A DNA stretch of 64,000 bases from Paraphaeosphaeria minitans (taxonomy: Eukaryota; Ascomycota; Dothideomycetes; Pleosporales; Didymosphaeriaceae): assembly GCA_015832175.1 (NCBI GenBank), contig WJXW01000001.1, positions 4,526,001-4,590,000 on the forward strand, written 5' to 3'. The notes beneath the pieces are model-generated. The model was not told the origin of the DNA. It did no database searches and saw only the letters and a program-made list of their open reading frames with translations. This document shows, piece after piece, positions 43,629-55,600 of this stretch. Position 1 is the first letter of the stretch; each line of letters begins with the position of its first letter. Position numbers and translations under genes: made by a program.

Positions 43629-45731
43629 CTACTCCAAACCCTCCCCCTTCGACAATCCGCTCCCCTCCCTCTGATGCCCACTTTTCCTCCCCGACCTGGA
43701 CCCGCTCCCCCCGCTACAATTACTCCCCCGACTCCCCGCCCTCTTCCTCTCACTCTCCCTCCCCTTCTTCCCCTCCAACTCCTCCCTCACCCGCCTCAAC
43801 ACCTCCACCCCCTTCTCACTCTTCCCCATACCCACTACCAACGCCGTATTCTCCCTCTGCAGCTTGCCAATCTGCTCCTTCAAGATCCCAAGCTCCTGCT
43901 CCGCCAGCTCGGCCCGCGACTTGAACTGGTCGCGCTCGCGCTGCGCTTTCTGAAGCGCCGTCTTATCAGCCTCTTTCTGCTGACGCGCGAGGAGCTTCTT
44001 GGTTTCGCGCTCGCGGCGGGCTTGAAGTTTTTGCACTTCCTTTGTGAATTTCTCCTCTTGCTTCTTTTGCTCGCGGGCGTGTCTTTCGGCGGCTTTTTCG
44101 AGCTCCTTTTCGGACTTGGTGGTTAAGGATAGGGTGGATTGGACCTGCTTGTTGTGCGCGACGTCAAGTCTTTCTTTTAATTTGACGCGCTTTTCTTCAA
44201 TCTTCTGGAGTTCACGGCTGTGGCGGTCTTGCGGCTTTGTGGAGGATTTTGAGGAGTCGCCGGAGGCAAGAGGGATGGAAGTTTCGGATGTGGTGGATAG
44301 AGGGAAGGATATGGGTAGTCCTTCGGGGGCGGTGTTGTACTGTTCTGCAGAGTCGAAGGAATCGATACTTGAAGAGCTGGTCGCTGTAGAGCTTTGAGAG
44401 TCTATTCGATGGAGCGAGTTGATAGCTTGTGCGATGGTTGGATCAGTTTGGTCGGATATGGTCGAGGCCATTTCGTTCTGACCGTCAAAGTTGCGGTGAC
44501 GTATGGACGCGGGACGGTCTGCGATGCTTGTACCTACTCCGGCTAGTATACCGTTGTTCTCTACTATTGATACTCTTGGCTGACGGTCGAAACTCTGCCT
44601 CGGATGTTCTTCAGGGGCTTCTGCCACTGTCGAGGGTTGTTCGTCCTCTTCTCGAGATGGGAAATCGTCATTTAAACATGCCCAATCTAAGAATTTCCCA
44701 GCATCATTGACGATACTCCCTGGGGTACCTCGCTCGACCATGAATCGTGGTATGCCGCCGCCCGGGTCACTTCTCGTTATCATTATCCATTCGACAGGGT
44801 TTGTCTCCGGGTCATCGTGGTCTGCTTGGTCTATCCTGTCGATTTTCTCGCCTTTTGCGTCTTGCCCTCGTGATTGTGCAAAACTGATCGCATGGTCTCC
44901 CGACCTGGCTTTCTTCTGATCTCGTTTGTGAAGATCAGATGTTGATGCCGATGCATGCCGAGATTGTGCGAGTGGGATTTCGCGTATCATTTCGACGGAC
45001 TCGTATTGACCGCGAACCATGCCGTCTCTTGGGGGTGCACCGTCGTGTGAAACCGGTATTGAGACGACCATGTAGTGCCGTGGCATTTCGTCGCCGACTT
45101 TGGATGCGCTGCTCAGGCAATTGGGCGATGTGAGCAGAAGGGTCAGGAACTCGCGAGGGGCGGTCGGCCCAGGGAACTGTGCGGATAGTTGATACACCTC
45201 GAGCTTCCCGATCCCTTCAACATCGATATCCTCCAAGCGTTGATCTCCGCCAATGCCCCGCACATTGCCCTCTCCCGGCCCGCCTTGTACCTCCAGGCTT
45301 GCTGGAAACTCGTGCATCATGGCTTTCTTCCACTTTGCAAAACCGAGACCCTCATGCACGCTGGTCCTCGCAAACCACGCGCCGTGTCTATCATGTCCTG
45401 CCATCTTGAACACACCAATGCCCGTCGCCGTCTCCTTCGCGCCCAGCTTCACCGGCTTTCCCCATGCTTTGTGTAACGCCTCTTGCTCTGGATGTATTGG
45501 TCTTCGTGCCTTCGATATCGTAAGTTCTGCGGCGGACCGTGCGCAATTTACATCGCCGCGGGAGCGCTGCGACGACTCATAGGGCGTGCCATTGGGCGGC
45601 GGCGGTACGGAATTCGCTATGAGCTCTGCCTTGGCGAATATTTCAGGGAGGAAGGTCCTCAGGTCATTCACCGGGATATCTGAAAAGTCCTTTGGGCGTA
45701 GGCACTCCAGCGCCTTGTGCAGCTCCGCCAT
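43629..45731 (-). CDS. DUF3074 (START-like) protein with C-terminal coiled coil
   Basis: A single exon of 700 residues. The ATG at 45731 was chosen because the frame upstream has only a TTG. Residues about 100-380 match the fungal DUF3074 domain: GAWFARTSVHEGLGF, LEVQGGPGEG, LEVYQLSAQFPGPT-PREF, RGQYESVEMIREIP, and NPVEWIMITRSDPGGGIPRF followed by ERGTPGSI. The domain belongs to the START/Bet v1-like lipid-binding group. A Ser/Thr-rich linker follows, then from about residue 525 a long coiled coil rich in K, E, Q and R (LQKIEEKRVKLKERLD, KLQARRERETKKLLARQQK). A membrane-lipid sensing or tethering role is plausible but unproven. Confidence 0.85.
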   Translation of the reverse strand: MAELHKALECLRPKDFSDIPVNDLRTFLPEIFAKAELIANSVPPPPNGTPYESSQRSRGDVNCARSAAELTISKARRPIHPEQEALHKAWGKPVKLGAKETATGIGVFKMAGHDRHGAWFARTSVHEGLGFAKWKKAMMHEFPASLEVQGGPGEGNVRGIGGDQRLEDIDVEGIGKLEVYQLSAQFPGPTAPREFLTLLLTSPNCLSSASKVGDEMPRHYMVVSIPVSHDGAPPRDGMVRGQYESVEMIREIPLAQSRHASASTSDLHKRDQKKARSGDHAISFAQSRGQDAKGEKIDRIDQADHDDPETNPVEWIMITRSDPGGGIPRFMVERGTPGSIVNDAGKFLDWACLNDDFPSREEDEQPSTVAEAPEEHPRQSFDRQPRVSIVENNGILAGVGTSIADRPASIRHRNFDGQNEMASTISDQTDPTIAQAINSLHRIDSQSSTATSSSSIDSFDSAEQYNTAPEGLPISFPLSTTSETSIPLASGDSSKSSTKPQDRHSRELQKIEEKRVKLKERLDVAHNKQVQSTLSLTTKSEKELEKAAERHAREQKKQEEKFTKEVQKLQARRERETKKLLARQQKEADKTALQKAQRERDQFKSRAELAEQELGILKEQIGKLQRENTALVVGMGKSEKGVEVLRRVREELEGKKGRESERKRAGSRGSNCSGGSGSRSGRKSGHQREGSGLSKGEGLE

Positions 45732-46420
45732 ACTTTGGCTGTGTAGTGGCAAGAATACGAAGCCACGGGGTATGGGAATTTACACAAGTGTGGCTGCGGG
45801 CCACTTTAAGGCTGCAAATGCACTTGTGAGTCTACTGATTCACGTAGATGGTGCGTTATGTGCAGCTGTTAGATGTCCGGGGTTTCCGTGGTCGGCGCCG
45901 ACGCGCTTCAATGACACCCATTCATCGGGCTGGCGTTTCGGGTCTGGAACCAGAGGGTGAGTGCGGAATAATGAGTAATCGCACAAGGAATTGAGATGCC
46001 AGCATGAGCCTACAGTGGAACGAGCGAATGTCTACATGGTTGTTTGCTGTACACAGCAAGCCGAGACATGCAGCGAACATGGGACGTCATACCAAGGTAA
46101 GATGCCAAGCTTCTGGCGTGCTAAATAAAGCAGCGACGCCACGCGTCGGCGTTGTGACTGAGCCGTCCCGAGTCGGCCTGAGAGACTCCCCATTAGGAAT
46201 ACCTTGCGGACGATGGGCGGCTGTAATTTCGCCCTTGCACTACGATATGATGATCTATACACAAATGAGTCAAGTAAAAAAATCACGAGCTCTGCTGTCA
46301 GCTGCAGTAACGAGACGGGTATAAAGCCACACGACATGGCATACAGTATACAGTAGTTACAGGGTCGTCGCAGCGCTTTCTATATGGAAAAGGGTATTTC
46401 TGCCAAAAGCTGGAAACCTA
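45732..46420. other. Intergenic, no gene seen
   Basis: 689 bp between the DUF3074 start and the acyltransferase stop. No supported gene or repeat. Confidence 0.45.
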
Positions 46421-48284
46421 TTACACAAGAACATAGAGAGCACACATCTATCAGAGTCAGCTTCGCTGTGCACCACGCGTGGATTCGTCACTCACCATTG
46501 CAAGCCCGAGGATCATCGAACACCAGAAGAGCACGTTGTTCAGAAGGGTGCGGCCCTTCACCCACTTGGATCGCTGTACCAGCACAATGGGCATCTGCAA
46601 CATCATCGCGATGAAGCCGTAGCCGCGGAACTTGCGCGTGATGCAACCCATCACTAATTCGTGGGCGAGCGCGCTGATGAAAAAGGTTATTATCGTCGCC
46701 AGCGGGCGAGACATATGGCCACGCGATGCTGAATAGACGTGTCGCCGGAAGAAGTGGTGCACCGGTTTATTCCATTCTCGCGAGAACTCCAGCCAGTCGC
46801 AGCTGTTCCACCAGTCTGCAAAGAACTGACGGTCGGCGAACCCTGTGAGGCTCAGTATGACGATCCAGGATAAAGCCATGTCACTTACGCGTAATCTCTG
46901 CAAACGCACCCAGAATGTATTCAAAGATCACAAGGAAGACAAGAAGGAACGCGACCATGAACGGGAACAGTAGACGTCCTATCGTCTCCGAGAGGATCAA
47001 GGAAAATTCCGAAGCACTGGTCGATGTTTGCAGCGCAATGGCCGATTCGTCCAAAACAGGTAGAATGAACTCTTCGGTTGTGATCGTGAGGAGGAAAATG
47101 CATCCGAATACAGCCAGTGTCTTGTAAAAGAGCTCCAACCACCGCGTCGATACCGTTCGAGGGTACTCCAGCTCGTAACACAAGGTAGGACAGAAGATGA
47201 AATCAGCATAGTTTGCAATGGTAAGATTTTCAGGGTACGACACATGTCCAAGAGGAGACGTCAATTCAAGCGCGAGATCCTCGCGAAGATGCGCCAGTCT
47301 CTCCTTTTCCGAGTCCTCTACCTTGTGGTGCAAGGGAGATTGTGGAATCTCATGAAGATGTGTGCGCGCTGCGGGGTATCTATATGCCGCAGCCTTGGAC
47401 ACGTTTTGTGGGTTATCGAGATCGTAAAGCCGACGTCGAGTTTCGCTGAGATGGCCATTGTAGAACCTGGTTGTGTCAGTCGCATAGGGCTCCATGTTAC
47501 GCACAGGCAGCTCACGCATAGGAATGCATCTTCATGAAGATGGCAAGCAAATGTAGGGTGAAAAAGACCTGGGCAGTCCAGCTCCAATCTCGAATGAAAG
47601 GGTAGGCGCACCAGAAACCCAACCAGATGACCTGATATATGCTCTGTATCGCCATGCCCAGCCTTCTCCAGCGGAAGATTCCGTTGCTGTTCATGAAAAA
47701 CTTGTGCATGGGCAGTGAGAGCGCAGTCGACCCCACCATGAGTCCGTCAATGACGCCTAGTTCATACACCTTCTCCCTGAACAGATTCCACTGTCTGATA
47801 CTCAGAGGATAGCCCGTCTCCTTGTAATGGCGCAGCATAGCGGTTATGACCATAATTGCAAGTCCAATCCAAAACAACACAAAGAAGCCGCGAAAGTCTC
47901 GGTAGTCGCTTGATGGGTCGAAATGCGATACGCGATCGACGTATTCGATGGTGGGGAAGATGCGCCGTTTTTGCTCAGCTCGAACCTGGCGGCGTGCCGA
48001 CGAGGTTGCCTTGACCGACGGAGGAGCATTTTCGGGGATGGGCGTGGTACGTTCACTGCGGCTGTCAGTATCAACATTCGCATTGCTCCTGGACGTGTCT
48101 GTAGGGCACCGACCCACCTCGAGATACCTGAGGCATTACCCTCGATCTGACCGTTTCCGCCTATTGCCTCATCGCTCAGACGTGGCCGTAGAAAGTCTAT
48201 GCGCGTAGGTTTGCGCGCTCGAGGCTCGTGTACGTGTGCGTGTGCGTGTTGGGGTGTGACGTCGATGGATGTAGATTCGGCCAT
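46421..48284 (-). CDS. ARE2: Sterol O-acyltransferase (ARE1/ARE2, ACAT family)
   Basis: Five exons (48284-48118, 48055-47516, 47466-46889, 46842-46496, 46447-46421) with introns of 46-62 bp give 552 residues. A hydrophilic N-terminus of ~110 residues precedes multiple membrane spans. The MBOAT/ACAT signatures are FFADWWN (435-441, family FYxDWWN) and the catalytic His489 in ISALAHELVMG. The last exon is only nine codons; it replaces a hydrophilic read-through with MCALYVLV, the usual family ending, and its donor is GTGAGT. The enzyme esterifies sterols with fatty acyl-CoA in the ER for storage in lipid droplets. It is divergent from APL4. Assignment to ARE1 rather than ARE2 is not resolved. 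Confidence 0.9.
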
Positions 48285-48932
48285 GATGAAAGGACACAGC
48301 TGGCAATTAGATCATGCTGGAATCGCAAGAACGCAGGTGGGCCTTGGAGATCGAGTTTCTTATATGTGGTGTCAGCCCAGCCGTCGGTGCTGATCAATGC
48401 CCGGCTTCACGCGTGTGAATCCCGAGGGGGCGTAATGCGTGTTACAGTTGGTGAAAAGTGCCAGGGGTCGTCTTGCAGAGGGTGGCTTCGCAGTCCGAAA
48501 AGGTGATGTGCATGAGATGCCTGGATCCTGATCAGGGCATAGACGTACAACACAAGTGCTGCGCTGCGGGCGACTGCAGGCGTAAACACGAAGCCAAGGT
48601 AAGCTACTTTGGCTGGCCGGCGATGACGGAACGCTCGGAATGGTAGCGGAAGCCATGTGCCACAATGTACCAGAGAGTGCATCTAGCTTCTTTGGGCGCA
48701 GTGGGAAGGCGTGACGGTCCGACGTTAGCCCGGGCTGCATTGCGACTGCTGGTTTGGGGAGAGTGCTGGGGCTCCGCATAATCAGCCACCATTGCAGCAT
48801 CTCACTACCACGAATCTCCTCGACACTTGGCCAGCACGTCTGACGTTGGAGAAGCCCTCGCCCCAAGCTCCGCCGCGCCGCAACTGGTGATTCTCGACAT
48901 TCCGCCTAGGTGGGGTCCGCGAGACCACCACA
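48285..48932. promoter_or_regulatory. Divergent promoter region, ARE2 / APL4
   Basis: 648 bp between two divergent start codons. Short frames here lack support. It includes CA-rich sequence next to the ARE2 start. Confidence 0.45.
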
Positions 48933-51673
48933 ATGACTTCGTGTATGCTTATCGGCACGCCCCCAGTATGGACTCGACGCTGAGATGTAACTAGTGAAGC
49001 AATTCATCCGCAATGTGCGCGCCGCAAAGACCATCGCCGACGAGCGGGCTGTGGTCCAGAAGGAGAGCGCCGCCATCAGGGCAAGCTTTAGGGAGGAAAG
49101 CCACGATTCAGGCGTGAGGTGTGTACCCTCCACGTCTTAGTCGAGGGGACACCTACTCACCACAACCCAGGCGAAACAACGTCGCGAAGCTCCTGTACCT
49201 CTTCACATTGGGCGAGCGTACGCATTTCGGACAGATAGAATGTCTGAAGCTGCTGGCATCCCCTCGCTTCGCCGACAAGCGATTGGGCTATTTGGGCACC
49301 ATGTTGTTGTTGGACGAGAACCAAGAAGTCTTGACGCTGGTGACAAACTCGCTCCAGAAGTACGTGCACAGTCTTGCAAGGTCGACATCATTGCTAACGG
49401 CTGCCTAGCGACTTGAACCATCCCAACCAGTATGTCGTCGGCCTCGCATTATGCACCCTCGGAAACATTGCCTCTGTCGAGATGGCACGAGACCTGTTCC
49501 CCCAAGTCGAGACTATCCTATCCAGTGCAAACCCGTACATACGACGGAAAGCCGCCATCTGCGCCATGAGGATATGCCGCAAGGTGCCCGAGCTACAGGA
49601 ACACTTTTTGGAGAAGGCAAAGCTTTTGCTCCAGGACCGGAATCATGGTGTTCTGATCTGCGGCTTGAACTTTGTCATCAGCCTTTGCGAAGCAGACGAG
49701 ACCGAAGACGATGAGAACGGCATCAGAGACATATTCCGCCCGGTAGTGCCAAGTATGGTCAAGATCTTGAAAGGATTATCGGCGTCTGGATATGCCCCAG
49801 AGCACGACGTGCAGGGTATCACAGATCCATTCTTACAATGCAAGATTTTGGAACTGCTCCGCGTCCTAGGCCGAGGCGACAATGGGGTCAGCGAACAAAT
49901 CAACGATATCCTAGCACAGGTCGCGACCAACACCGAATCGTCCAAGAACGTCGGGAATTCCATCTTGTATGAAGCTGTGCTCACAATTCTGGACATCGAA
50001 GCCGACTCTGGTCTCCGTGTGCTTGGCGTCAACATCCTCGGTAAATTCTTGTCTAACCGGGACAACAACATTCGATACGTTGCTCTCAATACTCTCATTA
50101 AAGTTGTTGCTGTGGAGCCAAATGCCGTGCAGCGCCACCGGAACACGATCCTCGACTGTCTGCGAGACCCCGATATCTCCATCCGGAGGAGAGCGTTGGA
50201 CCTCAGTTTCACGCTAATCAACGAGAGCAACGTTCGCGTTTTGATCCGTGAGCTCCTTGCGTTCCTGGAAGTTGCCGACAACGAGTTCAAGCCTGTGATG
50301 ACGAGCCAGATCGGCATTGCTGCGGACCGTTTCGCCCCAAACAAGAGATGGCATGTCGATACGATGCTTCGTGTACTGAAGCTTGCTGGTAACTACGTCA
50401 AGGAGCAGATTTTGTCATCTTTCGTCCGTCTTATTGCGACAACACCGGATCTCCAGACATACTCTGTCCAAAAGCTTTACGCCGCGCTAAAGGATGATAT
50501 CACGCAGGAGGGTCTGACCCTCGCAGGTGCATGGGTCATCGGCGAATATGGTGATGCTTTGTTAAGAGGTGGACAGTACGAAGAGGAAGAGCTCGTTAAA
50601 GAGGTCAAAGAGACTGACATCGTCGATCTTTTTGAGACAATACTGAGCAGCAGCTATGCCGGACTCATCTCCACCCAGTATATCGTCACAGCTGCAATCA
50701 AGCTCACAACCCGGCTGAACGAGCCTGCACAGGTGGAGCGATTGAGGAGGTTATTGCAAAGATTTGGCACCAATCTGGATATTGAGATCCAGCAGCGTGC
50801 TGTTGAGTACCTCAATCTTTTCGGTGTCGACCAGATTCGGAGAGGTGTACTCGAAAAGATGCCCCCTCCCGAGATTCGTGAGGAACAACGAGTGCTTGGA
50901 GAAGCAACTAAGAAGCGGCAGTCGAAGGTTCTGAAAAAGAAGCCGGCTCAGGCTGCGACCGAAGATCTTCTCCTCGACCTCATGGGCGATTCTGGAGTGC
51001 CTGGGGATGCCAACGGTAACATAAATGGGTCGCAAGCTCAAAGCGCCGACCTGCTTGCAGATATCCTTGGCGGAGGCGGCCCATCCACTTCGTCACCTGG
51101 TCCTCAGACAACCTCACCGCCTCCTTCTAATGTCGCCAACATTATGGACCTTTTCAACTCGGGCCCTTCGAGTTCTCCAGCGCCTGCACAATCACGACCG
51201 CCACCCGCATCATCTTCGTTAGACATACTCGGCGGTATTTCGTCTCCACCACCACAAAGCTCAAACCCTGCCGCATCAGGGCCACCAGCACATGCTGCGT
51301 ACAACAAGAACGACCTACACGTCACATTCCAGCTCAAGCGCGACGCGACTGCTGTGCAGCTCCTTGCTCGTTTCCGAAACGTTGGTACCTTCAGCCACCT
51401 ATCCGGAGTTAGCTTGCAAGCTGCCGTGCCCAAGAGTCAGAAGCTTCAGTTACAACCCATCAGCTCAGGTGAGCTGGACGCTGGCCAGGAAGCTACACAG
51501 CAGATGAGGGTGACCGCCGTCAATGGGGTAAGTTTTATATCACCAGAGGTTTTGTACCATCACTAACGGCTTTACAGACTGTACCTGCACGGTTACGACT
51601 AAGGCTGAAGATCGGATACTCAACTGGCGGCGCACCGGTGACGGAGCAAGTGGACTGGTCTGAGCCCACGTAG
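48933..51673 (+). CDS. APL4: AP-1 complex subunit gamma (gamma-adaptin)
   Basis: Five exons: 48933-48942, 48995-49118, 49171-49359, 49409-51527, 51578-51673, with introns of 49-52 bp, giving 845 residues. Exon 1 codes only for MTS plus one base; the splice yields [16 protein letters not shown], the standard gamma-adaptin N-terminus. The adaptin HEAT-repeat trunk covers residues 1-560 ([32 protein letters not shown]). A Pro/Ser-rich hinge of ~130 residues follows with DLLLDLMGD and LLADILGG clathrin-box-like sequences. The ear domain starts near 720 ([18 protein letters not shown]) and ends in the last exon. The complex sorts clathrin-coated vesicles between trans-Golgi and endosomes. Confidence 0.93.
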
Positions 51674-52699
51674 GCGCAGACATTGGACTGTTGAAAGTGT
51701 TCGTCACGTAGGATAAAGTATCGACACGTCTTGTTCAAAGAACAAATGTACGATGGAGTCATTGCCAGCCCTCGCTCTTGGGCACGTGCCTCTCTGTTTC
51801 AAATTTTCATCCGTGTGCCACCCATACTGTTGATGTTGACTCTGCGGTCAAGAAGAGTCCATGTTACCTCTCGCAGCCTCTTCCGCGTACTTCCCATACT
51901 TAACTCCTGGATTCCATTTCACACACGTCTCCCCCAAATCCACCAGAAACTAAGTGCATTGCAGCGTCCATGGTGTTTGCAATGCTACAAGAAAGAACAT
52001 AATAGCCAACGCACGAGGCCGAATGAGTTACATTGCATCATAAGCCCGCGAGCTGCAGCCCCGCCTCGCGATCGCAGTCCCTACCCAAGATTCATAACGC
52101 GTACACCCACAATTGCAAAATCATAAAAGAAGGGGTTCATTGGAGCGGCAAATGTTTGAGGAGCATAATCGGACGCGGTTTGTGGAGAAGTTGTTGGCGG
52201 AGAAAATGTTTAGGAGGATGACGGCGATGTTTGTGGGCCGATTTTGGCGGGTGACTCCTCGGACGAGACGGCTAGTGGGTGGGAAAGTGAGGGAGTAATG
52301 AAGGAGGCGCGGTGGAGGTGGTGGATATTGCGGAATGGGCTGTGGACGTTGTTATAGAAAGTCGCTCGATGAAGACGCTTATCACACGGAGGTCGATCCG
52401 TCTGATGGAACCGGGTGGCCACATTCACTTGCTTCCCCTGCTCTCGTTTTGATGGTGTGATTCTTCCTGCTTAGTGAATTTTCTTCATACTGAGCGGGAA
52501 AGGTGTACGAGGGAGCTAACGACTGAGACTCCATTATCTATCGATACTGATGACCTACCTACCGGTACCATGCCTACCTACTTTGAGCTAGCGTGCTGTT
52601 TTGGCCCCTTATCTTTCTTACCCGGCGGCCCATATCAGCATCACGACGCGTGATCTTGTGGGGATCACAACGTCGACACGCTCTCTTGCGGTAGCGACG
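51674..52699. other. Intergenic, no gene seen
   Basis: 1.0 kb with the APL4 3' UTR and the upstream region of the ABC transporter. Several short frames without family character. Confidence 0.45.
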
Positions 52700-55600
52700 A
52701 TGAACGACAGCAGCGAGTGCCTCCTATCTGCAGATGCTGCATTCGGTCCTTCCGTGCAAGCGCCCTGCCGCGATGGCTTCGATTTCACATTCACATTCGA
52801 GCAATATTTTCTCACAGTCGCGCCTTGCACGCTGCTGTTAATACTGAGTGCACCGAGACTGTACTATCTGAGTCGTTCAAAACCGAGGGTGGATGGCAAA
52901 GCTCTCAGATTGGCAAAGTTGGTAAGAGAATCTTGCATTCGTTGCTTGCAGTGTGTATCCTGACGGACGTGCAGGCTGTGATTCTTGCGCTGTCAGGTCT
53001 GCAACTAGCTACTCTGGTACTCTGGGCAACTGACATCCAATTGCTCGGTCACACTCCTCAACTGATAGGCTCGGCCTTTGCCCTCATCACAGTGCTTTTG
53101 CTATGTCCGTTATCGTACCTGGAACACACGCGTGCAATTCGCCCATCAGTGCTTCTTAATATCTACCTGTTCGTCACTCTGTTCTTCGGTGCTGCGGACT
53201 CTGTGGCTGATGCCATCTCTTGCTTCCTCAATTCGTGAGGTCTACACGGCCTTGTTTGCCATAAAAATTGCCTTGACGTTTTTGGAGGCGCAGGAGAAAA
53301 CGAAGCATGTCGATACGAAAGAAAGTAATCCCGAAGCTTTTAGTGGCATATACAGTCAAGGCCTGTTTTGGTGGCTAAACAAGCTCATCTGGGCGGGTGC
53401 GAAGCACCTTTTGAGGCCAGCCGACCTGTATCCTGTCAGCTCGGACATGACCTCCGAGGTCCTTGGCTCGAATTTGTGGGATCGATGGAACTGCAGCAAG
53501 TCAATCAGCCAGCACATATCAACCACCATCAGCTGACAATGAACAAGCCATCAAGAGCGGCAATCCAAAGCTAGTCCGTGTGGTCATTAGCGCCCTCAAA
53601 TGGCAGATCATGGCGCCTATTCTACCTAGATTGGCACAGGTTGCCTTCACGCTTTGCCAGCCAATTCTTCTGCGTCGGCTCTTGAAATACTTGGCCGATG
53701 ATGAACAGAATCCAAACATCGGCTACGGTCTAGTTGGAGTGTATGGAGTGGTCTATATTGGAATGGCCGTATGCACTCGATATTGCGTTCCGGACTGAAC
53801 TTTGCTCACGACTCGTAGATCACTAATGCTCTCTACTGGCATCACCAACTACGGTTTCTCGTTATGCTACGAGGATCCATGATCACTACCGTCTTCAAAA
53901 AAGCTACGGATCTCAGTCTAGGACAGTTCGATCCCGCAGAGTCGGTCACCTTGATGAGTACAGACGTGGAAAGAGTCAACAGAGGCTTGCTAGACATGCA
54001 TGAGTTCTGGGCCGACATAGTCCAAGTTGCCATCGCAACATGGTTGATCGAAGCTGAACTTGGAGTGGCAGCTGTCGCCCCAATTGCAGTTGCTCTAGGT
54101 ATGCAGTATTCCTTCGACTACCACTCAGCGTCCACTGACAGGTGAAAGCCACTCTCGGAGTCACTATGTGGCTTTCAAGCTTTACAACAAAGTTCCAGAT
54201 GGCCTGGCTAGGGAAAATCCAGGGACGAATTGGCCTTGCTTCCTCAGTTCTCTCATCGATGAAAATAATCAAAATCTTAGGCTTGTCTACTAAAGTAGGC
54301 AGAAGGCTTGAGCAAGCACGCATCGACGAAATTCAAGCTGCTGGGAAGTCTCGACTTATAAGTGTTCTCTCCGCTAGCATGGGTACGTGTAGTATGCGGC
54401 TACAGCTACGAACCAATACTGATCCTAGATTAGCCAATGTGCCTATGCTAATTTCGCCTGTCATTACCTTCGTCATCTTCATTGCTACTGCAAAGACACA
54501 CCATACTACACTCGATCCATCCAAGCTCTTTACTTCACTCTCTCTTCTTATCCTTCTTTCGGAGCCTCTCTTCGGGCTGTTCGCCGGCCTCATAGACTTG
54601 ATGTCAGCCATCGGATGCTTTGCCCGCATTGAGAAGTATCTCTTAACTCCGTCTCGATCGGAGAACAGATCCTCCACAACTTCAGGAGATAGGTCTTCTG
54701 ACTCCTCGGAAAAAGCTATGACCAGTAAAGCCTTCAATGGAGTTCATGAGGCGATGGACAACGCAATGGTGCGAATTCGGAATGGGTATTTCGGCTGGAA
54801 AGTCGACGGTGAGCCAGCAATCCGGGATGTCAACATGACAGTAGCAAAAGGCCAATTGATTGCCGTTGTTGGGCCCGTGGGAAGTGGAAAATCGACCCTC
54901 CTGAAAGCAATACTCGGAGAAACTCCCTACTACAAGGGAGAGGTACACTTGTCGAATGCCAATATCGCATGGTGCGAGCAAGAATCTTGGCTCATAGTAA
55001 GTTCTCAGTGATCCTATGTCGCTAGAAGGCTGACAGAGCTTTTCTGCACAGAACGGTACAGTACAGCGAAATATTATTGGCTTCTCAAGCTTCGATGCTG
55101 CGCTTTACAGCGAGGTAATCTGGTGCTGCGATCTTCTTTCGGACCTGCTTACGCTCCCGAAAGGTGATCAGACCAATATCGGCAGCAAAGGATTGTCCCT
55201 AAGTGGCGGGCAACGGCAGCGCATTGTAAGTGACTGATAGCCGCGGTCGTGGTGAGTGCTTAGCTGAACAATCAGGCTATTGCTAGAGCGCTTTACTCTG
55301 GTAGGGATTTCTTCATATTCGACGACATATTCAGCATGTTGGATATGAGAACACAGAACAAAATCTTCTCACGGGTCCTTGGGCCCAATGGATTGATGCG
55401 CAAGCGGGGAGCGACTGCGATTCTCGCAACACATGCAGGTACAGTTAGCACAGATCCATCCAATGTATATGTGCTGACTATGCATTTAGAAAGGTTTATT
55501 CGCTACGTTGACCACATCATCGTCCTCTCTGGCAAGGGCACGATCTCGGAACAAGGATCTCTCGCTGAGCTCTCAAGGGCAGGCGGCTACGTAGCTGCCA

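Noticed and set aside
53189..53239. An intron (GT...GAG) to explain the first frame shift in the ABC transporter
   Set aside because: It would remove the conserved RTLWL block and use a poor acceptor; a one-base shift explains the sequence better.
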